From contig CAJHZI010000371.1 of NCBI GenBank assembly GCA_905160935.1, positions 747,501-811,500 of the forward strand: a stretch of DNA of 64,000 bases, given 5' to 3'. The DNA is from Enchytraeus crypticus (Eukaryota > Annelida > Clitellata > Enchytraeida > Enchytraeidae). Below the pieces are notes generated by a model. It ran no database searches. It saw only the letters and a list, made by a program, of their open reading frames with translations, and was not told the origin of the DNA. Below are positions 35,550-45,810 of this stretch, in pieces. A program made the translations under genes and the position numbers. Within the stretch, counting starts at the first letter, position 1. Each line of letters begins with the position of its first letter.

Positions 35550-36770
35550 TTTACTGATGTCTGCCAGTGTGTCATTAATTAACGTAAGTTATAAGAAGAG
35601 GGGTAAGGTACCAGGACCTGATGGGCATCACATTGACTTGCATATTTGGTGGCCATCTTCTGTGTTTGTATCTGACCTTTCTTCTTAATTTCCTCCTTAA
35701 TGGCCGTAGGTACTAGTGAGATATTCCGCGGTTTAAAACTCAACAGAGGCGTAAACTATGGATTAGTCACAATTTGGTATTCTGCAAGCTTACATCATGC
35801 TTTAAAGTATGGCATAGCTGCGCCTCTGTTTTCTGAGGTTTACACCCCTGTGTAACTTTATCCACGGATTATGGTGTTTGGTTTACAAATTAAATTGATT
35901 GGCCTATCAGCCTGAAGGACAGCGCTATCATTGGCTGAGTGCTAGCTATCATTGGCTGAGCACTATAATATTTTAGCAGGTAGCCTTGAAGTTAATAACC
36001 ATGCAAAATTACTAGTGAATATAAAATTTTATGATCATAGTTTACGCCATATCAGGGGCGTAAATGATTCTGCGGATCAAGGCGAGTGTAGTAATTGCCA
36101 GCATTTTTTTCTAAGTTTGGTTATGTATCAGCAGCTTTCACAGATACTGTGCTGATTCCCTTGTTGAAGGATAAAAATAGGAATGTATCTGATATTAACA
36201 ATTATCGCACCATTGCACTCTCTAACTCTATATCTAAAATATTTGAATTGTTATTGTATGATTATATTGCTACTTTTGATGAAACTGATGTTTATCAGTT
36301 TGGTTTTACAAAAGAACATTCTACTGCTATATATACTTACGCTCTACACACGTTGTAGATCACTATAGACGCCATAGTAGCCATGTGTTTGCATGCTTTA
36401 TAAAATTCTCTAAAGCATTTTATTCTGTTGATTATTGGTTGATTGTCTCTGAATTAGTAAAAAGCAAGACTACAGCTGAATGTTTTGTAGCAACACGAAT
36501 ACTGGCCTATTGGTACAGTCATCAAAGCTCTTGTGTTGGGTGGAAATCTGTGACCACTAGTATTTTTCTATTTTATCTAAATAGTGTTAGACAAGGTGGT
36601 ATTCTGTCTCCAATATTGTTTCGCTTCTATATTTGCAATTTGATACGTAGAGTTACTCACTGTGGCATTGGTTGCTATTACATAAGTAATGTTATTAACT
36701 TCCTTGTCTATGTATTTTACCCATTCAGTATTATTCCGACCAGAATTATTCCGATTTTAGATTTTTTCGT
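35550..36770 (+). pseudogene. LINE fragment (family A-like reverse transcriptase)
   Basis: Starts near VPGPDGHHIDL (about 35610). After a stretch of unrelated sequence (about 35650-36080) with a duplicated tatcattggctgag word, RT motifs resume: TVLIPLLKDKNRNVSDINNY and RTIALSNSISKIFELL, VYQFGFTKEHST, then FACFIKFSKAFYSVDYW, GWKSVTTSIF and SVRQGGILSPILFRFYI. The expected YADD position reads VNFLVYVFY, so the fragment breaks at the catalytic site. It is related to LINE family A. Confidence 0.7.
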
Positions 36771-36834
36771 TCGGTATTATTTCGATTTTAGAAGGACTTT
36801 TGAGGGATCAGCTAATGACATGTGGATTTAAATA

Positions 36835-37150
36835 TCTAACAAAGTTAGAGAATGCTGTAGGGAAGAGCTAGGTGTAGTAAAGGGTGGTAGGAAAAAGGTG
36901 GATAAAGAGGTATGGTGGTGGAATGAGGAGATACAGCATGTATTGCGAGAGAAGAAAAAAGCATTTAAGGAGTGAAGAGATGGTATGACGAAAGAATTAA
37001 AGGAGAACTATCAGGGGTTAAAGAGAAAGGCAAAGAGAGTGGTGGCAGTGGCAAAGGCCAGAAAATATGATGCTCTATCAGAGGTTAGATAGCAAAGATG
37101 GCTAAAAGGAGATTTATCAAGAACCTAGGCAAAGGGAAAAGAAGAGATGG
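36835..37150 (+). pseudogene. RTE-like LINE fragment (endonuclease-RT linker)
   Basis: The frame reads VRECCREELGVVKGGRKKVD, then KEVWWWNEEIQHVLREKKKA, FKE-stop-RDGMTKELKENY and QGLKRKAKRVVAVAKARKYD. This is the basic helical linker (WWWNEEVQ…K…K…AKR.V..AK…) of RTE-type elements. It is likely the same family whose 3' ends are scattered at 16840-23645. Confidence 0.75.
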
Positions 37151-37189
37151 GATGTAGGGAGTGTGAAATGTAAAAATGTGTGAGATTTC

Positions 37190-37590
37190 TGAGATTGCCT
37201 TAAGCCAAGGAACAAGGCGCTTAAATTTCTATTGATTTGTATCAATGATACCAATCAATGCAAAGTCCACAGTGTACAGCATGAACAGTAAAGTCTTAAT
37301 GTCAGTAAGCCTTCAGGTACCCCACTTATATCCTCAGATGGAATTGTTTGCTGGCCATTATAAATTACAAGCAGCAATCGCCTACTAGGGTACGAGATAA
37401 ACAATTCCAGCTACTATGCCTGCAGTCTACACGATAGAGCTAACCGTTCAATCAATGTATGATGATGCACTGTATTGAAGGCAGACGAGAGATCGAGCAT
37501 CTCCAGCACTCCAATTTCGCCTAAGTCTATAACTATGAGAAGATCAGAATTCACTTTTAGCACGGCGCCGTCTTCAGTAGAATGGTGTAA
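37190..37590 (-). pseudogene. CR1/L2-like reverse transcriptase fragment
   Basis: The minus frames read ALLKVNSDLLIVIDLGEIGV, LEMLDLSSAFNTVHHHTLIE, RLALSCRLQA and later SRRLLLVIYNGQQTIPSEDI and SGVPEGL. This matches the RT core LLDLSAAFDTVDH.IL…L………GVPQGSVLGP with decay at the GVPQG motif. It abuts the left fragment of family 3 copy 2. Confidence 0.7.
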
Positions 37591-38100
37591 TCGTCAAGTA
37601 TAGAAACGCTGTCATTTTGTTACTGCTGAATAGATTTTCACCAAATTTGCTGGCTTTTAGCCATCTTTACATGGCGTTTTAAAATAAAATTTTTTAGTTT
37701 TAAGTTGAAATAAGTTGTTTTAGAATAAGACTTTTAGTACTTAGAAGTAATAATTGTGGTGGTTTTTTAGGAATTAATACTAACTTTTAGAATATTTTTG
37801 GTTTTACTAATAAAATTACTCATTTTAAACTGGTTTTAGTCAAATTTTGTGTCTCTCTTTTATCCCTCAGTTTTTACGGCAGTTGGTTGCTCTTGCACAA
37901 TCTGTCTTTTACTATTATCCCGAGTACGCCTCTGTGCAAAGGTACTGGCAGGAGTTAAATCCTTAAATTGCTGGGAGACCAGAGGGCTCAAGAAGAGGTG
38001 GCATCGGGGCTCCTTTGCAATTAACCAAGTAATTTATTTTGTGTTTTAAATTTTTTTCGATTTGTGTCTCTCGAGCCTGTAGTGTAAGAAATAATTAGAG

Positions 38101-39024
38101 ATGAGTATGAAAAGGACAAATAATAAAGTGGGAGTGAGTAAAGCAGTAAATTCAAAGGGAGCAGATAAGAGAAAGCTAAGTATGGGGGATGAGAAGGCAA
38201 GTGATTGTGGAGATTGTTGTAAGGAAGTGTCAGTAATAGAGAAGGCGGTTCAATGTGAATTATGTGAAGCATGGTTTCACATCTCGTGCGTTACCATAAG
38301 TGAGGAAACCTATAATCTCCTAAATCAGGATTGCACACACTGGTTTTGAGTGCGGTGCAATACGAGGGCAATTAAACTATTGAAGGGTATGTCAGTATTG
38401 GAGGAAAGGCAGAGTAGAATAGAAGAGGATCAAAGAGAGACGAAGAAGCATTTGGAGCAGGTAGTGCAAAGTGTAAAGAATTTGGAATCATGTGTAGGAG
38501 AAGTGAAAACGTTAGTGGAGAATAGCGGAAAGCTAGCTGAAAGTAGTAGTGACATGGCAAATAAGGAATCAATGAGAAGTGAGGACATACTTGAAAGGGT
38601 AGAGATTGAAAGGCGTAAGAAGAATATAATGATAATGGGAGTAGAGGAGGGAGATAATGACAAAGAGGTCATAGAGGACATTCTGGTCACACTGGTTGGA
38701 CCAAAAGGAAGAACGGCAATAGTATGAATAGATAGAATGGGGAAAAAATCAGATAAAGTCAGACCTATCAGAATTAGCCTGAGCAATGTCGAAACAAAGT
38801 ATGAAATTTTGGGGAAGTCTAAGAACTTGAAGGAGTATGAGGAATACAGGAGGGTATATTGTGTGCCTGATCTAACTAGGAAGCAACAAGCTGAGGATAA
38901 GGTACTAAGAAATAAATTGAAGAAATTGAGAGATGGGGGGGATAAGGATGTGAGAATTAAGAGAGGTGAGCTAATAAAAACCGTAAATGGAGCCGAGGTG
39001 GTAGCGTTTGCACCTCAGATTTAG
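38101..39024 (+). pseudogene. CR1 ORF1 with PHD finger and coiled coil
   Basis: It starts MSMKRTNNKVGVSK. The PHD finger spans about residues 39-86: CGDC, CELC, WFHISC and then HWF-stop-VRC, where the TGA at 38347-38349 replaces the seventh zinc ligand. A coiled coil follows (LEERQSRIEEDQRETKKHLE and on). A second TGA at 38725-38727 sits where Arg is expected (AIV-stop-IDRMGKK), then an RRM-like/C-terminal domain KVRPIRISLSNVETKYEILG ends FAPQI. CR1 ORF1 proteins with PHD fingers are known; the finger is thought to bind chromatin or nucleic acid. Confidence 0.85.
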
Positions 39025-39059
39025 ATGAAAAGTTAGGACCTGCGGAGCCGAGTCTATTG

Positions 39060-41796
39060 TCGTCTTTAGATGTTAAAAATAGCTTAAAATGTGTTTACTT
39101 TAATTCCAGAAGTATTGTAAATAATGTCTCAACTAGAGTTGTTGATTAAAGATGAAAATATATATATTTTGGGAATCAGTGAGTCATGGTTGTCTGAAGA
39201 CATTAGTGATAGTGAAATTAGTTTTAGTGGATACAGTGTATTTAGATGTGATCGAAATGATTTAGTCAAGAAATGAGGTGGGGGCGTTTTGCTGTATATA
39301 AAAAATGAATTGAACCCAAGTCAAGTTAATGATTTATGTGTTTCTAACTTTAAAGAAAGTGTTTGGTGTAATATCAAGTGTAAGAACATTAATCTTATTA
39401 TTGATGCTATGTATAGAGCCCCAGATAGTGCAAACACTAATGACGAGGCTATGTTTAGTGTGTTTGATAAATTGTATGATAAGAAGGTTGTAATAATGGG
39501 TGATTTTAACTATCCTGAATTGGACTGGGGAAATAGAGAAAACACAGATGAATCTCCTTATTTATTGAATGTATAAATAATAATTTTTTAGAACAGTATT
39601 GTAATAAGAAATAATTAAGGATGTACTTATAGGTGAACCTTTTGAGAGAAGTGATCATCTAACCATTAACTTTGTAATTCAGTGCAGTTGGATCTGTAGG
39701 AAAGTCCAAAAATTTGATTATTTTAAAGTAAATTATGAAGAAATTAAAACAAATATTCAGTATAGAAATTTATTTATGGTTTTAAGTGATAATGATAATA
39801 ACGATGATGCAGAGGGCTTATGGAATATTAGCACAGGTCTCAGGATGATTCGTGATGAGTTTATTAAATTGAAAGCCAAAAATAGAGATAGATGCAAGTG
39901 GGCTACTAAAAAGGTAAAAAGAAAAGCCAAAAAAGATGCCTGGAACAAGTATAAAAATAGTAATAATGATGAATCATTGTACTGTGAATATAAGAAAAGC
40001 TTAATAAATCGGTTGCAGAAAATAGAAAAGCCAAGTTAGAATTTGAAAAACAGCTAGCTCGTAATTTAAAGAATGATGCAAAGAGTTTTTTTGCTTATGC
40101 TAATGCTAACAAAAATGTTATTACAAAGATTGGTCCTTTAAGAGATGAATATAACAACATAATAGAAGATAATAAAGATACTGCAAACTACTTCAATAAA
40201 TATTTTTCGTCTGTATTTGTGGAAGAAGATTTACTTAATATGCCAGTACCGGCTAGGATCTTCAAAGGTAACTTTGAATGCTCCTTACGTAATATTGAGT
40301 TTGATATTGATGATGTTATAAATAAATTAAATTCGCTAAATGTCAATAAAAGTCAAGGTCCAGATGAGATTCATGGAAAACTGATTTCGGAGCTACGATA
40401 TGACTTAGCATCAGCTCTATTAAACCTACTAAAAGCTTCAATGAAAACAGGGGTGGTTCCGCAAGATTTTTAGAATGCAAATGTTGTACCAATACATAAA
40501 AAGGGAAATAGGGATAATGCAGCAAATTATAGGCCTATAAGCTTAACAAGTATAATCGGTAAGACATTTGAAAGCATTATTAAGGCTAAAATAATTAGTT
40601 TCTTGGAAGAATATAACTTAATTAGAAATAGTCAACATGGTTTTATTAGTGGGCGTTCTTGTTTAACTAATTTGCTAGAATTTTTAGAATATATTACAAA
40701 GGAAGTAGATAATAAAAATAGCATTGATATCTTATATCTAGACTTTGCTAAAGCGTTTGATAAAGTTCCACATAAAAGATTACTTAGTAAGTTGGAAGCA
40801 CATGGAATAATGGGCAAACTTTTAAAGTGGATAGGTGATTGGTTAAGCAATAGAAAACAAACGGTGTGTGTCGAGGACAAGTTCTCGGAATGGGCAGCAG
40901 TGAAGAGTGGTGTGCCACAGGGCTCTGTTTTAGGACCTCTGTTATTTTTAGTTTACATCAATGACATTGACATAGATATTGTATCTAAGCTTATTAAATT
41001 TGCAGATGATTCTAAAGTAGCAAAGGTAGTAAACAACATTGAAGATGCTGGGATTTTAAAGTATGATATAAAAATATTACAGAACTGGTCTAGGGATTGG
41101 CTAATGGAGTTCAATGCTGAGAAATGTAGAGTTATGCATATAGGGAATAATAATTTAGAAATTGAGTATACATTGAACAATATTAAACTAAAATCCACAA
41201 ACAGTGAGAGGGATTTAGGGGTCTTTGTGGATAGCTCTTTTAAATTTAGAGAAAATTGTAATAAAGTTGTAAATAGTGCTAATTGAGTACTAAGAATGAT
41301 TAAAAGAACAATTGCATGTAGAAATAAAGATATTGTAGTAAGGCTATATAAAGCTCTTGTACGGCCCAAACTTGAATACTGCGTTCAGGCTTGGTGCCCA
41401 TATCTTAAGAAAGATATCGACAAATTAGAAAGGGTACAAGCCAGAGCAACAAGGCTGGTATTTGACTGTCAAAAACTTAGTTATGAGAATAGATTAAAAT
41501 TCGTAGAATTAACCTCTTTAAATGAAAGAAGAACTAGAGGAGATTTAATAGAAGTTTTTAAAATACTCAAAGGCTTCAGCAAAGTTAACCATAGTATTTG
41601 GTTTAATTTATCAAACAACAGAAACACAAGGGGACATATTTATAAACTTAATAAATTTAGAAGTAGACTAGATTTAAGGAAATTTTTCTTTAGTCAGAGA
41701 GTTATAAATGCTTGGAATGGTTTGCCAAGCGAAGTTGTGGAAGCAGAATCTGTGAATGCTTTTAAAAATAAATATGATAAACATAAGAATATGTAA
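39060..41796 (+). pseudogene. CR1 ORF2: endonuclease plus reverse transcriptase
   Basis: The endonuclease has YFNSRSIVNN, then (after a shift) LGISESWLSEDI, the GGGVLLYIKNELN block, MYRAPDSANTNDE and VVIMGDFNYPELDW. RT motifs are SQGPDEIHGKLISEL, NVVPIHKKGNRDNAANYRPI, QHGFISGRSCLTNLLEFLEY, LYLDFAKAFDKVPHKRL, GVPQGSVLGPLLFLVYINDI and the catalytic FADD at 40999-41010. The C-terminus includes LYKALVRPKLEYCVQAWCPY and INAWNGLPSEVVEAESVNAF. Stops: TGA 39274, TAG 40471, TGA 41284; shifts near 39140, 39570 and 40030. Confidence 0.9.
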
Positions 41797-42130
41797 ATTA
41801 GAAGCTAATTGCATGTTCAGTGTTACACATAGGCTATGTATAAATTTGACATGTTGACATGAAGTCTGTATGATTTGATTAATATTAATTGGTTTTAGTT
41901 AAGAGCATTTTAGTTCATTTAGATTCATTTTAGGTTCATTTAGATTTCAAGAGCATTCTGATGAGTCTAAAACAAGCATACAATTGCTTCCTGACTGTAA
42001 ATGTTATGTTATAAGCAGAAATTCCTTCTCTAGAAGCTCCAAAATGTTGGTACAAATATTTTGAATTTTGTAGTAGTTTTTGAAATTTCGCCAGGGGATA
42101 TTTTTTCCCCAATCTGTATAGGCTATATAT

Positions 42131-42132
42131 GT

Positions 42133-42169
<37 letters not shown>

Positions 42170-42215
42170 TATATATATATATTATATATATATATAATAT
42201 ATATCTATATATATA

Positions 42216-42246
<31 letters not shown>

Positions 42247-42262
42247 ACATATATATACAGAT
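42131..42262. repeat. (TA)n microsatellite with interruptions
   Basis: TA array following the surviving TIR of family 3 copy 2. Confidence 0.93.
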
Positions 42263-42589
42263 ATATATTCATTTAAATTCATTTAGAAAAAAATGCTTGA
42301 CTTTTGACCCCATAACCATAGTTAGTATAAGCGGCAATTGAAAGCATATGCTGAAGATTGTCAAATGGCCTCTCCATGCCTCAACCAAAACGTAAATTCA
42401 GTCTGCCCTTAGTAGTCTTTGGCCACTATGCTACTTGTCTCTTAATTGACTCTTTAACTATACTGAGGCATTATTTATTGAGCAGCAACTTATTAATGTT
42501 CAATGCAGAACTATAAAGCAGCAATTTATTAATGGAGCACTTATTGATAGAATGACTGATTATTTCAAACAATAGCCTCTGATACGTAC

Positions 42590-42731
42590 CATGGAGCATA
42601 GAATTCGACGAACCACAGATCATTACTCTGTACAACACGAGTATTAAAGTTTTGCTCCGTCAGTTCAATTACGTCATCTGATGAAGAATACAGTGATACA
42701 GTGGCTCCAATCATACACACGAAAACACCAA
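42590..42731 (-). CDS. pdia6: pdia6 exon 2: signal peptide core and start of domain a
   Basis: The exon reads [20 protein letters not shown] then [20 protein letters not shown] and FVEFYAPW (last codon split). The hydrophobic [13 protein letters not shown] followed by [12 protein letters not shown] is the PDIA6 signal-peptide end and mature start. The donor gtacgt splits the Trp codon before CGHC. The acceptor is ttcttgttaacag. If that acceptor were not used, an in-frame ATG at 42753 would give [16 protein letters not shown], itself a good signal peptide. I favour splicing to exon 1, but both are possible. Confidence 0.92.
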
Positions 42732-42739
42732 CTGTTAAC

Positions 42740-43139
42740 AAGAAAAACATCATGCAAAATATATTAACCTATTTGAAGATCTCATGTGCTGCACAGGCTA
42801 CTACATATTCACGTTTATAAACCATAAACTGCATGTGTCGTAAGAGGCAACTAAGCAGAAAACTGAAGACAATGTGATACCTCCACAGAAGCCGCAATTT
42901 ACGCAGGAAATAGCCATCAACAAGGTCTGGTAGAGTCAAACAAGGTAGTGCACAAATTAAATTTAATACAAATTCTGAACCATCACAGGTGCACAAAAAT
43001 TTTCAAAATAATAGCCAGACCAATGGAAGAATCTCTGAAGAGAACTTGTTGTGAACCTACCCTACAATTTCGTTTCATCTATATATATATATACGAATGT
43101 GTCGCAACACAGCTTTGCACATATCAATAAACACATGTC
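42740..43139. other. Intron 1 non-coding with a dispersed motif
   Basis: gcatgtgtcgtaagaggcaa at 42831-42850 is the third occurrence of the motif also at 6750-6772 and 19172-19201. A short TA tract lies at 43079-43094. No exon seen. Confidence 0.5.
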
Positions 43140-43540
43140 AAGGCGTTTAATTTGATCGAGTTTCAATTTTATCCAAGAAAGGGCTGTTTTGCACGCTTTT
43201 TACATTCAAGCATTAAATATATTATTTATTAATAAAATTCTCAAAGTGGCTACATTTAACTCTAAAGTTTAATTCGAGTCTCTTAAGAAAGGAACATATT
43301 GAGTTCTTAATGGCAGTCAAAGGTAATTCGTCCCTAACAGATGGCAATGCAACATAAAGCTCAGTAGCAAACATTGGTTTTAGATTGATCATTCTTAGGC
43401 TTCAGACCCCAAACACATTAATCCATTGGATTCAAATCAGAAAAGATTGATGGCCAGTCGTCTTTGCCGGAAAGTCGGGAGCATTGATCAAAAGAAGCTC
43501 TTGTACCTGACGAGATATGAGTGCTGGTGCAACATTCTGC
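43140..43540 (-). pseudogene. Mariner/Tc1-type transposase fragment (third family)
   Basis: The minus frame from about 43540 leftward reads FQQNVAPALISRQVQELLLI, NAPDFPAKTTGHQSFLI and IQWINVFGV, then a frame with ATELYVALPSVRDELPLTAI. This fits FQQDGAPAHTARQVQELL…PDF..K..WP..SPDLNPMDF.VWG of Tc1/mariner transposases, with the catalytic Asp of QQD changed to Asn (QQN). Both flanking domains are gone. Confidence 0.65.
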
Positions 43541-43739
43541 TGAAATATAAATATTACATGCTCGATACTGTGCACTATGCTATGAAACTTGTTCTAATTT
43601 GTATTAATTAAACAGCAATTTAAATTAGATTTAAGTAGGCATATGTAGGCATACTTGGCAGAGATCAGTAAATGCTGCGTATAGTAAAATTGTATTGTAG
43701 TTCTAAGTACTCACATGTTACACCTATTTTAAAGTCTTG

Positions 43740-44200
43740 GCACTGGCTAAAGAAATAAAGAGCGTATCATTTAAAAAAACAGCTTCGTCAACCTATAAAT
43801 CCATCACCATCCCTTGACACACTTGTAAGTCTCACTTGATTAAAGTGATGCAGCCTGCTGTTACTCGGTCTTCTAAATTAATTACTCTTGCGAGACCAAG
43901 CTTACCTTCACGCTCTAAGCTATCTTATCATTCTTTCCAGCATGCTGCACCACAGATCTGGAATTCTCTACCATCCTATCTTCAGAAGTCTTCGTTTGAA
44001 TCAAATTGGCCTCTGCTTTCCTATGAGCAGTTCCATAGGCAGTTGAAGACCTATCTTTTCCATCTCTCTTTTCCATCCCATGAGTTGGGACCAGCACCTA
44101 AACCTTCTTTTCTTTAATTTCCTTTAATTTGGACTGATTTTCTGGATTTTGGAATTTGCACTTCTTTGGATATTCTTTTTGCTCGCCGGCTTGATTTTGT
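43740..44200 (+). pseudogene. CR1/L2-like LINE C-terminal end
   Basis: The frame 43836-44117 contains RSSKLITLARPSLPSRSKLS, YHSFQHAAPQIWNSLPSYLQ, KSSFES and FHRQLKTYLFHLSFPSHE. This is the standard terminal segment of CR1/L2 reverse transcriptases (RSFS.AAPRLWNSLP..LR….F…LKT.LF). It is followed by an ordinary 3' UTR-like stretch to about 44270. Confidence 0.75.
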
Positions 44201-44269
44201 CTCAATAGTGCTCGATGTTGTTAATGATGACAGCAGCACTATAATTGTTGTTTTGTTATGTTAAGTTAT

Positions 44270-44989
44270 ATATGAGTAAAAAAGGGTGTAGGTACAAAAA
44301 AGAACTCAGTCCTGGTGAAGGGCATAAGAAAATAAAATGTGGACCCTGTCCAACAAATCTCTGGCCCCCGCTTAAAAAAATCCTGGGTATGCTAAGTAAT
44401 GTCAGTATATATGTATGTATATGTGTCATCATAAGAAAAATCATATTTAAAAAGTAAAGTAGAATTATAAATCATAAGAAAAAAGAGATTACGTTGGACA
44501 GCGCATACTGTATAAATAAGATTACATGACAATACTCCAGTACGAAAAGTGCTTGCACCTAGATTATCCAAAATATATTAAAGATAGGTATTGGAAATAA
44601 GCATAACTTAATTAAACAATACAAAAAGGACTTTTTATGTATTAAGTATGTTGGACATTACATTCAGTCTTGCGGATGGTGATGTGTATGACTCTGCGAT
44701 GGTTCGAGAAAAGTGGAAGTAGAGAGTTGGAGACACTACTCTAGTTTTCAAAAAGTGATCAATTGAGTTCGAAGAAGATATAGGTAATACCTATAAAGTG
44801 TGATACTTTTATGGTCATGGATGTACTGTTTGCGTATTGGGTAGTTTATGTACAAAATTTTAGGTATACTCTATTATTTTCCTTTGCAATTTTTGTATGA
44901 AGAAACATGAAATTAAGACTATATTGGTGTTAGTCGCCATGATAAAGTTCTTCCTGACTCACTGAACCAGTATAATTAAGTTCAAATGG
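44270..44989. other. Intron 1, possible further LINE debris
   Basis: Around 44490 an RLRWTAHTV phrase, and around 44670-44760 LADGDVYDSAMVREKWKYRV then GDTTLVFKK, hint at a degraded LINE tail. No motif is diagnostic. The rest is AT-rich. Confidence 0.3.
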
Positions 44990-45110
44990 AGAAGCCACTG
45001 GCACCACGGTAAAATATTCCATCGCAAATCAGTAAATCAGTATGTGCGGGGTTCAAATCCTATCTAGGCTCGCCGGTCACTGACATCGCTTTCGAGTGAG
45101 AAAACTGACA
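44990..45110 (+). repeat. tRNA-derived SINE-like head
   Basis: The A-box-like TGGCACCACGG (44999-45009) and B-box GGTTCAAATCC (45050-45060) are spaced 41 bp, as in RNA polymerase III type 2 promoters. The word atcagtatgtgcggggttc is shared with the minus-strand block at 10540-10610. No proper acceptor stem can be formed, so a SINE rather than a functional tRNA is preferred. It lies about 100 bp inside intron 1 from exon 1. Confidence 0.5.
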
Positions 45111-45202
45111 TTAACATCAGCTTTACTAACTTTTTTACTTTTACTTTTTACGTTAGGTTAAGAAAGTACAATCAGAATACAACATTGAAATACGAAACTT
45201 AC

Positions 45203-45221
45203 CAATGCATTCAGACCTCAT
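45203..45221 (-). CDS. pdia6: pdia6 exon 1 (candidate): initiator and signal-peptide n-region
   Basis: The exon starts ATG in the context caaaATGa and encodes MRSECI plus one base, followed by a strong donor gtaagt. Spliced to exon 2 it gives [19 protein letters not shown], a signal peptide with a basic n-region and hydrophobic core, in frame with the whole gene. The main doubt is the alternative in-frame ATG at 42753 in exon 2. The frame match and canonical splice sites support this exon, but it is only 19 coding bases. Confidence 0.65.
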
Positions 45222-45544
45222 TTTGAAGAATTTTACTACAACGTCAGATTCAGACTTGAAGAAATCTGAGAGGTTTAAATGATTGACTTCACACAAGATT
45301 AAACGCGTCACAATAATTCAATGTCTAATTACCCCAACCATCAAATCAAACCGGGTTACGTGTTAAATGCTCATAGCACAACAATCAGTGTTACCATTTC
45401 ACAAAATAACAACAAACAGAAATAACTAACAGCTGGGTAATACCCTTCCATGACAACATCGAACACTATGCAGCAAAATTCAATCCGATGAGCACAAAAT
45501 GCAACCAAACGGTGAATATTCAGTATGCAAAACTATTGAGAGCA
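45222..45544. promoter_or_regulatory. Putative 5' UTR and promoter region of pdia6
   Basis: Position upstream of exon 1 makes this the likely promoter. I see no clear TATA box and no complete ER-stress element (CCAAT-N9-CCACG). A tgacgcg word on the minus strand near 45305 is only suggestive of an ATF/XBP1-type site. It is bounded upstream by a LINE family A 3' fragment. Confidence 0.3.
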
Positions 45545-45757
45545 TTATTCTAGACAATAGAGTGTCTTATGGTAGAAGCGTATATTTAATTTACGAAGCT
45601 TTTAATGCTAGTGTTGTTATTAGCGGAAAATCTAGTTAAGTTTCTAGTATTTCATTTTTTGATTGTTTTATGATCCTATGTTTTTGTGTGTATGTGTGTG
45701 TATATATTTATATGTGATGCATCTTGACCCTGTCTGTCTTTGACGAATAAAGAAATG
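45545..45757 (+). mobile_element. LINE family A, 5'-truncated 3' UTR copy
   Basis: From tctagacaatagagtgtctt to gacgaataaagaaatgaat this matches 5085-5305, the 3' end of LINE family A, with only scattered differences. It is a classic 5'-truncated insertion of about 210 bp. It lies about 320 bp upstream of the candidate pdia6 start. Confidence 0.9.
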
Positions 45758-45777
45758 AATATTATTAAGAACATACT

Positions 45778-45810
45778 GTGCCTTCTAAGTGTCACGCACT
45801 TAGAAGGCAC
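45778..45810. repeat. Perfect 14-bp inverted repeat (hairpin)
   Basis: GTGCCTTCTAAGTG and CACTTAGAAGGCAC are separated by TCACG. It is a compact hairpin directly downstream of the LINE fragment. Function is unknown. Confidence 0.85.

Larger units (their letters stand above)
37651..42008 (+). mobile_element. CR1-type LINE, near full length
   Basis: It has a 5' UTR (37651-38100), ORF1 with a PHD-type zinc finger (38101-39024), ORF2 (39060-41796) and a short 3' end with ttcatttagattcattttag repeats, the oligomeric 3' tail style of CR1. No poly(A) tail and no evident target duplication, as usual for CR1. It is the best-preserved LINE here, with few stops. The insertion target is the family 3 MITE. 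Confidence 0.88.
37591..42116 (-). mobile_element. Family 3 MITE copy 2 (partial), split by a CR1 LINE
   Basis: 37591-37650 (tagaaacgctgtcattttgt tactgct…) and 42009-42116 (ttataagcagaaattcc … ccccaatctg) are adjacent parts of the reverse complement of family 3 copy 1 (29030-29607). The CR1 LINE sits between them. The left TIR half is missing, replaced by the antisense RT fragment. A (TA)n array follows the surviving end. Confidence 0.75.
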
